64,000 nucleotides of DNA, from positions 2,517,001 through 2,581,000 of the forward strand of contig NZ_JARXYR010000002.1 of assembly GCF_029893635.1 (NCBI RefSeq). The letters run 5' to 3'. The DNA is from Variovorax sp. TBS-050B (GTDB taxonomy: Bacteria > Pseudomonadota > Gammaproteobacteria > Burkholderiales > Burkholderiaceae_C). This document shows positions 36,169 through 46,120 of this stretch, piece after piece; within the stretch, counting starts at the first letter, position 1; each line of letters starts with the position of its first letter. The notes under the pieces were generated by a model. That model ran no database searches. It saw nothing but the letters and a program-made list of their open reading frames with translations, and was not told the origin of the DNA. Position numbers and translations under genes: made by a program.

Positions 36169-36172
<4 letters not shown>
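35399..36172 (+). CDS. Nif3-like dinuclear metal centre protein (YbgI family)
   Basis: A 257-residue NIF3 family protein, often labelled GTP cyclohydrolase I type 2 without proof. Metal-binding histidines are seen in IFVHHGLFW, AYHLPLDAH and ACGHHATERYG, with the final Glu in this last motif. The single-domain length matches YbgI. A GACAAT (35387-35392) ends 6 nt before the ATG. It overlaps both neighbours by ATGA. Confidence 0.93.
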
Positions 36173-37237
<1,065 letters not shown>

Positions 37238-37251
<14 letters not shown>

Positions 37252-37669
37252 GGCTGTCGCGGATCTCGCGCAGCAGCGCGATGTCTTCCGGCGGCGCGAC
37301 CGGGGCCGCGGGCGCCTCGGCATGGGTTTTGCGCAGCTTGTTGATCTGCTTGACCATCATGAAGATGATGAACGCGAGGATCAGGAAGTTGACCGTGATG
37401 GTGATGAAGTTGCCGTAGGCCAGCACCGGAACCCCGGCCTTCTTGAGGTCCGCCAGGTTGTGTGCCACGCCGGCCGGTACCGTGCCCAGCACCACGAACA
37501 GGTTCGAGAAATCGAGCTTGCCGAACACCAGGCCGGCCACCGGCATGATGACGTCGTTCACCAGCGAGTCGACGATCTTTCCGAACGCCGCGCCGATGAT
37601 CACGCCCACGGCGAGATCCACCACGTTGCCCTTGACGGCAAATTCCCGGAATTCACTGAAGATGCTCAT
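37238..37669 (-). CDS. mscL: Large-conductance mechanosensitive channel
   Basis: A 143-residue channel that opens under membrane tension to relieve osmotic stress. The N-terminal [29 protein letters not shown] is the amphipathic helix and pore helix TM1, followed by the periplasmic loop. TM2 is [19 protein letters not shown], and the cytoplasmic helix ends in [11 protein letters not shown] ribosome site GAGGGTAA precedes the ATG on the minus strand. Confidence 0.97.
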
Positions 37670-37870
37670 GATTTCGTTACCCTCTGAGAGCTTTGGTGTT
37701 GAATGCGCCGCCGGTGCGCGTTCCTGCCTTCGGAATGCGCGCGGAACGAATCCGCGGGCGGCGCATCAGTGTAGTTCCAAAGCGTTGTGCGCCCATCGCC
37801 TGCCCCCCGACCTTGGCGCGGGTGCAAATGACCGGCGTGCGAAGAATAAGAAGAATTTCCTCTTCAATTA

Positions 37871-38518
37871 ATGAATAATTTCTGGTTCATTGTCACGGCA
37901 TTCGGTGACAGCGGTTTTCTTCTGCCCGCCGCATTATGGATTGCAATTTGGCTCGGCAGCGACGGTGGCACGCGTTCGGCGGCGGCGCATTGGGTCCTGT
38001 TATTCGGCGGCTGCGGATTGATCGTGATGCTTTCCAAGCTCGCGTTCCTGGGTTGGGGAATTGGCAGCGCGCGATTCGATTTCACCGGCTTCAGCGGCCA
38101 TACGGCGCTCGCCACCGCGCTCTGGCCGGTGGCGTTCTGGCTCGCGGCACAACGGTGGGTACCCTCCCTGCGACTCGCAGCGGTGGCAGCCGGCAGCGTC
38201 TGGGCGGTGTTCGTCGGGGCCTCGCGGCTGGCGCTGGAAGTGCATTCCACCGCGGAAGTGGTAACAGGAGCCTTCCTCGGCCTGGCGGCGAGCGCCAGCT
38301 TCCTCTGGCTGCACCGCGCCCGCTCGATCCCGGCGCCGCCGCCGCGCTGGCTGGCGATGGGCCTTGCGGTGCCGCTCGTTTTCTTCCTGGTGGGGCGGCC
38401 CGCACCGACACAGGGCGCACTCGAGGCCCTGGCCGCATGGATGGCGGGCATTGAGCGTCCGTACACGCGCCTCGATCTGCGCCAGGGCCGCGGGGCGCCC
38501 GCCGAGTCCGCGGAGTAG
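37871..38518 (+). CDS. PAP2-family membrane phosphatase
   Basis: A 215-residue membrane protein with five or six helices. The PAP2 motifs are FSGHTALAT (motif 2) and SRLALEVHSTAEVVTG (motif 3, Arg and His). These enzymes remove phosphate from lipid pyrophosphates such as undecaprenyl-PP. Its position before the exopolysaccharide genes makes a carrier-lipid recycling role plausible, but that is inference. Its upstream region and start are AT-rich compared with the surrounding genes. Confidence 0.86.
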   Translation: MNNFWFIVTAFGDSGFLLPAALWIAIWLGSDGGTRSAAAHWVLLFGGCGLIVMLSKLAFLGWGIGSARFDFTGFSGHTALATALWPVAFWLAAQRWVPSLRLAAVAAGSVWAVFVGASRLALEVHSTAEVVTGAFLGLAASASFLWLHRARSIPAPPPRWLAMGLAVPLVFFLVGRPAPTQGALEALAAWMAGIERPYTRLDLRQGRGAPAESAE

Positions 38519-38933
38519 GCAACGTTTGCTTACAAAAGAGCAAACCTTTTCAACGAGTTGCTGCGCTGCACGAATCGTCGCGTGCAGACCACAATTCGCG
38601 AAATCAAGCGGTTAATTAATAGTTCGCATTTGTAGGCATCGGCTTACAGCGTCGAACACCCCTTTTTCGCCGCCTTTCCCAATGGCGAAAGGCCTCCGGC
38701 GATTGAGCTGCCCGATACCCCCTCGTTCTCTTGGGGTATTCCGCATCTGGAAACATTTTTTTCATCTATTCAACGGAATAGGAAGGCTGTGCGGGCAGCG
38801 ACAATTCGGCCGGCCCGCCTGCGATCAGGCGCAGGCTTGCTTTGACGAACCGCGACAAAAAGGCGGGAGCTCCAATGCCAATTGGGCTCGGGCCTTGCAT
38901 ATGGATCGCGGTTGTTGAAAACCAATTTGTGCA
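38519..38933. other. Structured non-coding leader before the exopolysaccharide genes
   Basis: These 415 nt hold no convincing gene and are less GC-rich than the flanks. They contain inverted repeats: GTTTGCT/AGCAAAC (38524-38545), TTTCGCC/GGCGAAA (38665-38690) competing with GCCTTTC/GAAAGGC (38672-38693), ATACCCC/GGGGTAT (38715-38739), and CGCCTG/CAGGCG (38816-38831) competing with GCCTGCG/CGCAGGC (38817-38836). A promoter and long 5' leader for wza are likely; no clear -35/-10 pair was fixed. Confidence 0.5.
38524..38550 (+). terminator. Hairpin after the PAP2 gene
   Basis: A perfect 7-bp stem (GTTTGCT with AGCAAAC) and an 8-nt loop, 5 nt past the stop and followed by CCTTTTC. The T run is short, so termination is only probable. 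Confidence 0.4.
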
Positions 38934-40100
38934 ATGGGGATCAATTTGACACGCTTCGTGTGCCCGAAAGGGTGGGGTTTTGCCCTAATGGGCGCGCTAT
39001 TGCTGCTGCAGGGCTGTGCACCGGGTTTTGGCTCATTGGGCGCCTACGAGGCTGACCAGAGCCTGCCTCCGGAGTTCCAGTACCTGCCGGCCGACGGCGC
39101 GCCCGACGGGGTGATCACATCGATTTCGCCTGCGCTCATCCGCACCATGGCGCAGGCGCAGCCGACTTCGGTTCCGCCGGACGTGAAGTCGCTGTTCGGG
39201 GAAGCGCCGGCCTACACGATCGGGCCCGGCGACGTGGTGGGCGTGATCGTCTACGACCATCCGGAGCTCTTGCCCAACGCGGGCGCGGTCATCACCCAGC
39301 AGGCCGATCCCACGGGCATCAGCGTGGCGCCGGGCTTCATCGTCGGCGCGACGGGCCAGATCAGCTTTCCCTACATCGGCCGCGTGAAGCTCGAGGGCCT
39401 CACCGAGATCGAGGCTTCCGACCTCATCGCCAGCCGCATTTCCGCCTACATCCGCGATCCGCAGGTGACGGTGCGCATCCAGTCCTTCCGCAGCCGCCGC
39501 GCCTTCGTGGAGGGCGAGGTGCGCAACCCGGGGCTGCAGATCTTCACCGACGTGCCGATGACGCTCGCCGAGGCGATCAGCCGCGCCGGCGGCATCACCG
39601 CGAACGGCGACCGCTCGTTCGTCACGCTCACGCGCGGCGAGAAGACGACGCAGATCGACCTGCAGCGCCTGCAGGAGCTCGGCGCCGACGCGAGCAGGAT
39701 CCCGCTGCGCAACGGCGACGTGGTGCAGGTGCGGCACCGCGACGAGAGCAAGGTGTTCGTGATGGGCGAGATCGCGCGGCCCTCGGCGCTCGTGATGCAC
39801 AACGGGCGGCTCAGCCTCAACGAAGCGCTGGGCGAGGCCGGCGGTCCCAACCTGACCTCGGCGAACACGGGCCAGATCTACGTGATCCGCAACAACGCGC
39901 GCGGACTGCCCGCGATCTTCCACCTGAACGCGAAGAACCCCGCGGCGCTGGCGCTGGCCGAGCGCTTCCCGCTGCAGCCGCGCGACGTGGTCTACATCGA
40001 TTCCGTGCCGCTCGTCACCTGGAACCGCCTGGCCAGCCTGATCCTGCCCGCGGCGCAGGTGATCAACGCGGGCGACGAAGTCTGGAGCCGCCACCGATGA
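38934..40100 (+). CDS. wza: Polysaccharide export outer-membrane lipoprotein (Wza-like)
   Basis: A 388-residue outer-membrane secretin-like exporter. The signal peptide ends with lipobox LLQGC (Cys28). The poly-sugar export domain begins at YTIGPGDVVGVIVYDHPEL, then SLBB beta-grasp repeats follow around RRAFVEGEVRNPG and KVFVMGEIARPS. The C-terminal helix WNRLASLILPAAQVI is the membrane-spanning amphipathic helix of Wza. It overlaps the phosphatase gene by ATGA and starts the operon. Confidence 0.94.
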   Translation: MGINLTRFVCPKGWGFALMGALLLLQGCAPGFGSLGAYEADQSLPPEFQYLPADGAPDGVITSISPALIRTMAQAQPTSVPPDVKSLFGEAPAYTIGPGDVVGVIVYDHPELLPNAGAVITQQADPTGISVAPGFIVGATGQISFPYIGRVKLEGLTEIEASDLIASRISAYIRDPQVTVRIQSFRSRRAFVEGEVRNPGLQIFTDVPMTLAEAISRAGGITANGDRSFVTLTRGEKTTQIDLQRLQELGADASRIPLRNGDVVQVRHRDESKVFVMGEIARPSALVMHNGRLSLNEALGEAGGPNLTSANTGQIYVIRNNARGLPAIFHLNAKNPAALALAERFPLQPRDVVYIDSVPLVTWNRLASLILPAAQVINAGDEVWSRHR

Positions 40101-40552
40101 AATCAGTTCTGACGGTCTGCATCGGCAACATCTGCCGAAGCCCGATGGCCGAGGGCCTGCTCGCCGCCGGCCTGCCGCACCTTCGCGTGATGTCCGCGGG
40201 CACCAGCGCGCTGGTCGGCCGGCCGGCCGATCCGATGGCGCAGAAGCTCATGCAGGCGCGCGGGATCGACATCTCGGGGCATGTCGCGCAGCAGGTGAAC
40301 CAGGTGCTGTGCCGGCACGCCGACCTGATCCTCGTGATGGACGCGGACCAGCGGCGCCACCTCGAATCGGCCTACCCCTTCGTGCGCGGCAAGGTGTTCC
40401 GCATCGCCGAGGCCGCCAAGCAGGACGTGCCCGACCCGTACCGGCAGGACGAGGCGGCGTTCGCGCATGCCCTGGCCCTCATCGACGTGGGCGCGCGGAC
40501 CTGGATCGACCGCATTCTGAAAATTACAAAACCTGAGCAGCAACCGACATGA
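40097..40552 (+). CDS. wzb: Low-molecular-weight protein tyrosine phosphatase (Wzb-like)
   Basis: A 151-residue phosphatase. The P-loop is VCIGNICRS (Cys8, Arg14) and the general acid Asp113 is in DPYRQ. It removes phosphate from the tyrosine cluster of the partner kinase Wzc, whose cycling controls chain export. It overlaps wza and wzc by ATGA each. Confidence 0.95.
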   Translation: MKSVLTVCIGNICRSPMAEGLLAAGLPHLRVMSAGTSALVGRPADPMAQKLMQARGIDISGHVAQQVNQVLCRHADLILVMDADQRRHLESAYPFVRGKVFRIAEAAKQDVPDPYRQDEAAFAHALALIDVGARTWIDRILKITKPEQQPT

Positions 40553-42802
40553 ACGCTCCGCAGCAAGCCGCCCTGCCGATGCCACCGCTGGAAGAGGAGA
40601 ACGACGGGATCAACGTCGTCGAGTACCTGGACATCCTGGTCGACAACCGCTGGCTGATCGGCGTCATCGTGGCCGCGGCCCTGTTCCTGGGCGCCGCCTA
40701 CGCGCTCTTCGGCCGGCCGATGTACGAGGCCAACCTCGCCGTGCAGGTGGAGGACTCGGGCAACTCGGCCGGCAGCTTTCTCGGCGATGCGGCCTCGTCG
40801 CTGCTGAGCGTGAAGACGCCGGCCGCGGGCGAGATCGAGATCATTCGATCGCGCGCGATCCTCGGCCAGGCGGTGGAGAACACCAAGCTGTACATCAGCG
40901 CGCAGCCGCGCTATGCGCCGGTCGTGGGCAGCTGGCTCGCGCGGCGCGCGACGGAGCTGTCGAACCCCGGCTTCCTCGGCCTCTCGGGCTACGTGACCGG
41001 CACCGAGAAGATCGTCGTCGCGCAGTTCGACCTTCCCGCCGGCCTCGAGGAAAAGCCGTTCACCCTCACGGTGCAGGACGGCAACGCCTACGAGCTGAGC
41101 TATCCCGATGCCGCTGCGCCGCTCAAGGGCACGATCGGCACGCCGCTGCAGGCGAGCGTGCCGGGCGGCAACCTGCGGCTGCTGGTGGGCGCCGTCAGCG
41201 CCAAGCCCGGCGCGCAGTTCCAGCTGGTGCGCTATTCGAAGCAGCTGACGCTGCTCGCGCTGCAGGACAGCCTCAAGGTCGCCGAGAAGGGCAAGCAGTC
41301 GGGCGTGCTCGACGTCAGCTGGAAGAGTCCCGACCCCGAGAAGCTCACGCAGCTGCTCAACGAGATCGGCCGCCTCTACGTGCGCCAGAACATCGAGCGC
41401 AAGGCGGCCGAGGCCGAGAAGACGCTCGGCTTCCTCGACACCGCGCTGCCGCAGTTCAAGAAGCAGCTCGAGCAGTCCGAGGACCTCTACAACCGCTACC
41501 GCAACGAGAACGGCACCGTGAGCCTCGACGACGAGGCCAAGAACGCGCTCGCGCAAACGGTCGAGCTGCAGTCCAAGCTGCTCGAGGCGCAGCAGAAACG
41601 GCGCGAACTCTCGGCGCGCTTCACCGACAAGCATCCGACCATCCAGACGCTCGACAACCAGATCGCGGCCTGGAAGGGCGAGATCGGATCGGTCGACTCG
41701 CGCATCCGGAAGATGCCGCTGCTGCAGCAGAACACCGTGCAGATGCAGCGCGACATCAAGGTCAACACCGACCTCTACGTGTCGCTGCTCAACAGCTCGC
41801 TGCAGATGCGGCTGGCCAAGGAGGGCAAGGTCGGCAACGTGCGCCTGCTCGACGAGGCCATCATTCCCGAGGAGCCCGTGTGGCCCAAGCGCTCGCTGAT
41901 CCTCGCGGCGGCGCTGCTGCTGGGGCTCGGCGCCGGCGTGGCCGCGGCGATCGCGCGCAACTCGCTCTTCGGCGGCATCCGCAACCCGAGCGAGATCGAG
42001 ATGCACACCGGGCTCAGCGTCTACAGCAGCATTCCGCTGAGCGGCGCGCAGCGCCTGATCGACCGCAACATCGAGAGCCGGGCGCCGGGCGTGCACGTGC
42101 TGGCGCTGCAGCAGTCGGAAGACCCGGCGGTCGAGAGCCTGCGCAGCCTGCGCACCGCGCTGCAGTTCGCCATGCTCGAGGCGCCCAACAACCGCCTGCT
42201 CATCTCCGGTGCGACGCCGGGCGTCGGCAAGACCTTCGTCTCGGTCAATTTCGCGGCCATCACCGCGGCCTCGGGCAAGAAGGTCCTGCTGATCGACGCC
42301 GACCTGCGCAAGGGCCGGGTGAACCAGTTCTTCTCGATGGGCCGGTCGAACGGCCTTTCCGAACTGATTGCCGGCACCCTGAGCGCCGACAAGGCGATCC
42401 GCGCCGGCGTGCTGCCGAATCTCGACGTGATGACCACCGGGGTGCTGCCGCCGAATCCGGCCGAATTGCTACTGAGCGAATCTTTTTCGCACATTCTGCA
42501 AAAGCTTTCGGCCGGATTACGACTTGATCATTATCGATACCGCCCCCGTGCTCGTGGCGGCGGATACCGCTTCCGTGGCGCCGCTTGCCGGCTCATTGCT
42601 GCTGGTGGCGCGGGCGGAAAAGACGCAGCTCGGCGAATTGAATGAAAGCGTCAGAAGACTGGCGCATGCGGGCTGCACGGCCAATGGCGTCATTTTGAAT
42701 GCTATGGACTTATCGCGTCGCCACGCCGGCAGCAGCAGCTACAAATACGGCGGTTACCGTTACACACACTATAAATATAAAAACAACAGGGATACCACCT
42801 AG
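40549..42802 (+). pseudogene. wzc: Polysaccharide co-polymerase / tyrosine autokinase (Wzc-like), frameshifted
   Basis: A Wzz-BY-kinase of about 750 residues when repaired. Residues 1-490 hold the chain-length domain with TM1 (about 30-50), a periplasmic coiled region, and TM2 (about 446-466). Kinase Walker A is GATPGVGKT (554-562) and Walker A' is LLIDADLRKGR (D583, D585). After codon 655 the frame breaks: the +1-shifted frame from about 42516 continues with YDLIIIDTAPVLVAADTAS (Walker B) and a tail with six tyrosines (YKYGGYRYTHYKY), ending at 42802. The unshifted frame ends at 42645 with unrelated residues. Dropping one G at 42514/42515 restores ADYDLIII. Either a real mutation or a sequence error. 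Confidence 0.9.
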
Positions 42803-43138
42803 TCTACCGATGAGTTTCTGGGAAAATTAGCTGGAAATGTGAGATTAATCACTTGATGCACTAAATCGGTGCCATCAATTCAATGCTGATTAAAAAGGTC
42901 TAGAGGCAATTGCGTATTCATTTGGTATTACTCGTCCATATCGCTTTGCCCGCGCACTGATTTCTGCGCCGCGACCTTCAAGGCCGCCGGGCCGAGGCCG
43001 AAGAGCGGCCTTGGTGCCGGACCACCACGTATGACCGAACCCCCAAGGGGCAAGCACCTGCTTGTAAGACGAAAGGTACTCTGCGATGAGAGTTCTTCAT
43101 CTGGAAATTCATTTCGCCCTCGAATGCGAAATTGGGGC
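42803..43138. other. AT-rich gap with a strong hairpin before the priming transferase
   Basis: No convincing gene in 336 nt. The first 150 nt are clearly AT-rich compared with the neighbours. A perfect 9-bp inverted repeat, CAAGGCCGC (42979-42987) and GCGGCCTTG (43005-43013), with a GC-rich loop, and a 6-bp repeat CAAGCA/TGCTTG (43051-43064) follow. It may hold a second promoter or an attenuator between wzc and the transferase. Confidence 0.45.
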
Positions 43139-43858
43139 ATGACCATGAGCAATTTCCATCCGGAAAAATCGATGGCGCCCGCCGGCGAGGACGCATTCGG
43201 CGTGGTGGCGGATGAAATGGCCTGGATGAAAGTCCGCCATCCCGCGGCGCTGCGCGCCGGCAAAAGGGCGGTCGACATTGCGGCCGCGCTTTTCTTTTTC
43301 TGCGCCTTCGGCTGGCTTTTCGCCATCATTGCCATCGGCGTGCTCATCACCTCCGGGGCGCCCGTGCTTTATTCGCAGCCGCGCTTCGGACGCGGCGGCC
43401 GGGTGTTCAAGTTCTACAAATTCCGCTCGATGCTGCCGAATTCGGCCCAGATCCTGGAGGAACATCTCAAGAACGACCCGGTGGCGCGCCAGCAATGGGA
43501 CGAGTACCAGAAGCTCGAGAACGATCCGCGCATCACGCCGTTCGGCAAGTTCATCCGCAAGACCAGCCTCGACGAGCTGCCGCAGTTCTGGAACGTGCTG
43601 GTGGGCGACATGAGCCTGGTCGGGCCGCGGCCCTGCATGCTCGACCAGAAGGGCCTGTACGGCACCGACTGGTCGTACTACTGCGCGGTGCGCCCCGGCA
43701 TCACCGGCCTGTGGCAGGTCAGCGGCCGCAACCAGCTGAGCTACAAGGCGCGCGTCGCGCTCGACGTGGCCTATGTCGAGACGCTTTCCGTGGGCCGGGA
43801 CATCGGCATCTTCCTGCGCACCATCTGGGTGGTGGCCGTGGGCCACGGATCGCGCTGA
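43139..43858 (+). CDS. Priming undecaprenyl-phosphate sugar transferase (WcaJ/EpsE-like)
   Basis: About 239 residues of the polyprenyl phosphosugar-1-P transferase family, which starts the repeat unit on undecaprenyl phosphate. A single N-terminal hydrophobic hairpin (about residues 35-60) is followed by the catalytic part: KFYKFRSMLPNS, ITPFGKFIRKTSLDELPQFWNVL and GDMSLVGPRPCM, then PGITGLWQVSGRN. Only the small core is present, not the five-helix version. The start is uncertain: ATG at 43139 or 43145, with further in-frame ATGs at 43124 and 43031. Confidence 0.93.
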   Translation: MTMSNFHPEKSMAPAGEDAFGVVADEMAWMKVRHPAALRAGKRAVDIAAALFFFCAFGWLFAIIAIGVLITSGAPVLYSQPRFGRGGRVFKFYKFRSMLPNSAQILEEHLKNDPVARQQWDEYQKLENDPRITPFGKFIRKTSLDELPQFWNVLVGDMSLVGPRPCMLDQKGLYGTDWSYYCAVRPGITGLWQVSGRNQLSYKARVALDVAYVETLSVGRDIGIFLRTIWVVAVGHGSR

Positions 43859-43878
43859 ATGCCTGGGCCGATCCCGAG

Positions 43879-45027
43879 ATGAAGAAGATCCTGATCTGCG
43901 CCGTGCCCTTCAGCGACAACCTGGGCGACGGCGTGATTGCCGCGTCGCTCGCGCACATCGCGGCGCTCAAGTACCCGCAGGCGCGCTTCGAACTCCTGGA
44001 CATCGCGGGGCGCCAGGGCTTCGCGGAAGACAACCTGCGCGGCGGCGGCGCCTTCCGGCTGTTCGCGAAATTGCCGTCGCTGCTGAGGTCGCTGATCGTC
44101 TTTCTTTACTGCCTGAAAGGCTATTTCCTTTCCTGGCGAAAGAACTGGAAGGCCGCGGTGGACGACGCCGACCTGGTGGTGATCGGCGGCGGCCAGCTGT
44201 TCTGCGACGTGGCGCTCAACTTTCCGGCGAAGCTGTTTCTGCTGAGCCGGCTCCTGCGCGGCAAGAAGGTGGTGGTCGCCTGCGTGGGCGTGACGGCCAA
44301 GTGGTCGTTCTGGGGGCGCTTCCTGGTGAAGCGCTTCATCGCCAACGCGCGGCCGGTCTTCTACGCCACGCGCGACCCCGAATCGGCCCGCAACCTGCAC
44401 ACCTATTTCAAGGTGCCGAGGACCCACATCGAGGTGGTCCCGGACCCGGCGCTGATCTGCGCCGATGCGTTCTCCGGCGAACTCTCGGCCGAGAAGAACT
44501 GGGACATCGGCATCTGCGTCAGCAGCCTCGATGCGCTGGTGATGAATTCGGAATACGGCCAGCCGAATGCCACGTCCTCGGCGCGCTTCTTCGCGGGGCT
44601 GGCCGACGCATTGCGCGCGAAGGGCTTGCGCGTGCTCTATTTCACCAACGGCGCTTCCGAGGACAACCGGGTGCTGGAGGAAATCGCCTCGGCAGCGGGC
44701 GAGGCCAAGCCGGCCTTCCTGGTGCCGCGCTATCCCGACGAGCTGGTGTCGCTGATCAGCGCGTGCTCATGCATCGTGGCGCACCGGCTGCACGCGAACA
44801 TCGTGGCCTACGGGCTGAACATTCCCTCCATCGGAATGAACTGGGACAAGAAGGTCGCGTCCTTCTTCGAACTGACCGGCCGCACGCACTACCTCTTCGA
44901 CCTGTCGCCGCGCGCCGAGAAGCTCGGCGCCTCGGTGCTCGACCTGTTGAACGACGGCCAGCCCGATCGCCAGCGGCTCGACGCGCTGCGCGGCCAGGTC
45001 GTGGCCGGCGTCCATGCCTTGATCTGA
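43879..45027 (+). CDS. Polysaccharide pyruvyl transferase family protein
   Basis: A 382-residue member of the family that adds ketal-linked pyruvate to exopolysaccharide sugars. Seen are AVPFSDNLGDGVIAASL at the N-terminus, DADLVVIGGGQLF, and the C-terminal CIVAHRLHANIVAYGLNIPSIGM with family histidines. Pyruvate would make the polymer acidic. The gene begins 20 nt after the transferase stop. Confidence 0.88.
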   Translation: MKKILICAVPFSDNLGDGVIAASLAHIAALKYPQARFELLDIAGRQGFAEDNLRGGGAFRLFAKLPSLLRSLIVFLYCLKGYFLSWRKNWKAAVDDADLVVIGGGQLFCDVALNFPAKLFLLSRLLRGKKVVVACVGVTAKWSFWGRFLVKRFIANARPVFYATRDPESARNLHTYFKVPRTHIEVVPDPALICADAFSGELSAEKNWDIGICVSSLDALVMNSEYGQPNATSSARFFAGLADALRAKGLRVLYFTNGASEDNRVLEEIASAAGEAKPAFLVPRYPDELVSLISACSCIVAHRLHANIVAYGLNIPSIGMNWDKKVASFFELTGRTHYLFDLSPRAEKLGASVLDLLNDGQPDRQRLDALRGQVVAGVHALI

Positions 45028-45043
45028 CGAACGAGTGGCGGCC

Positions 45044-46120
45044 ATGAAGATATTGCACATCGCCGAGACCCTGAAGGGCGGCCTGGAGACCTACCTGCGC
45101 ATGGTCTCGGGCTTCCAGCAGAATTCGCCCGCGATCACCCAGGCCAAGTTCGTGCTGCCCGGCCCGGTGGACTGGCTGAGCCCGCAGGACACGCATGTGG
45201 TGCCCACGGCGCGCAGCCCGCTGGTGCTGGCGGGCTATGCCGCCGAGATCCGCCGGATCATCCGCAGCGAGCGGCCGACGGTGCTGCATCTGCACAGTTC
45301 GATCGCGGGCGGCATCGTGCGTGCGATGGCGCTGCTCGGGCAGGTGCCGGCCGAGACCCGCATCGTCTACTGCTCGCACGGCTGGGCCTTCGACCAGATC
45401 GGGCCCTCGTACAAGAAGACGATCTACCGCTGGATCGAATGGCTTCTTTCGCACTGGAGCGACGCCATCATCTGCATCAGCGACCACGAACTGCGGCTGG
45501 CCGAGAAGTTCGGCATCAAGCGCTGCAAGTGCATTCCGAACGGCATCGCGGCCTCGGCCGCGGTACCTGCACCCGCCGAGTTCGAAGCGGTGGCGCGTCC
45601 GCCGTCGGCGCAGCGAACGATCCTGTTCGTCGGCCGGCTCGACCGGCAGAAGGGCATCGATGCGCTGCTCGACGCCTACCTGCGGGTGCGGCCGAACTTC
45701 AAGTTGGTGGTGGTGGGCGAAGCGGTCCGCAACGACCTGCCGATCGCCAAGCCCAACGAGGTGGAGTTCAGGGGCTGGCTCGAGAAGGATGCCCTCGACG
45801 AGGCCTACCGCACGTGCGACGCGATCATCGTGCCGTCGCGCTGGGAGGGCTTCGGCCTGGTCGCGATCGAGGCCATGGCGCGCGGCAAGCCGGTGTTCGC
45901 GTCCGCGGTCGGCGGGCTGGTCGACATCGTCGAGGACAACCGCAGCGGCCGCCTGTTCCCGCTCGAACGGCTGGACGAGATGCTGCACGAGATCGACGGC
46001 ATGTCCTCGGAGCAGCTGATGCGCATGGGCCGGGCAGGGCGTGCGCTCTTCGAGCAGAAATACACCGCCGAGCGGATGAATGCCGCCATCGTCGATCTGT
46101 ACAAGGAGTCGGTGCTTTGA
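45044..46120 (+). CDS. Glycosyltransferase family 4 protein
   Basis: A 358-residue GT-B glycosyltransferase. The N-terminal half has HIAETLKGGLETYLRM and the C-terminal half has ILFVGRLDRQKGIDALLDAY and VPSRWEGFGLVAIEAMARGKPV, the E-x7-E nucleotide-sugar motif. The sugar and acceptor are unknown. An in-frame GTG at 45035 is a second possible start. It is the only non-priming glycosyltransferase seen in the cluster. Confidence 0.92.
   Translation: MKILHIAETLKGGLETYLRMVSGFQQNSPAITQAKFVLPGPVDWLSPQDTHVVPTARSPLVLAGYAAEIRRIIRSERPTVLHLHSSIAGGIVRAMALLGQVPAETRIVYCSHGWAFDQIGPSYKKTIYRWIEWLLSHWSDAIICISDHELRLAEKFGIKRCKCIPNGIAASAAVPAPAEFEAVARPPSAQRTILFVGRLDRQKGIDALLDAYLRVRPNFKLVVVGEAVRNDLPIAKPNEVEFRGWLEKDALDEAYRTCDAIIVPSRWEGFGLVAIEAMARGKPVFASAVGGLVDIVEDNRSGRLFPLERLDEMLHEIDGMSSEQLMRMGRAGRALFEQKYTAERMNAAIVDLYKESVL

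Noticed and set aside
38855..38870. An ops/JUMPstart element (RfaH site) before wza
   Set aside because: GGCGGGAG resembles the GGCGGTAG core but differs at the key T, and the rest of the element is missing.
42490..42530. Programmed ribosomal frameshifting in wzc
   Set aside because: No slippery heptamer or obvious stimulating structure is at the junction; a single extra G explains the break more simply.
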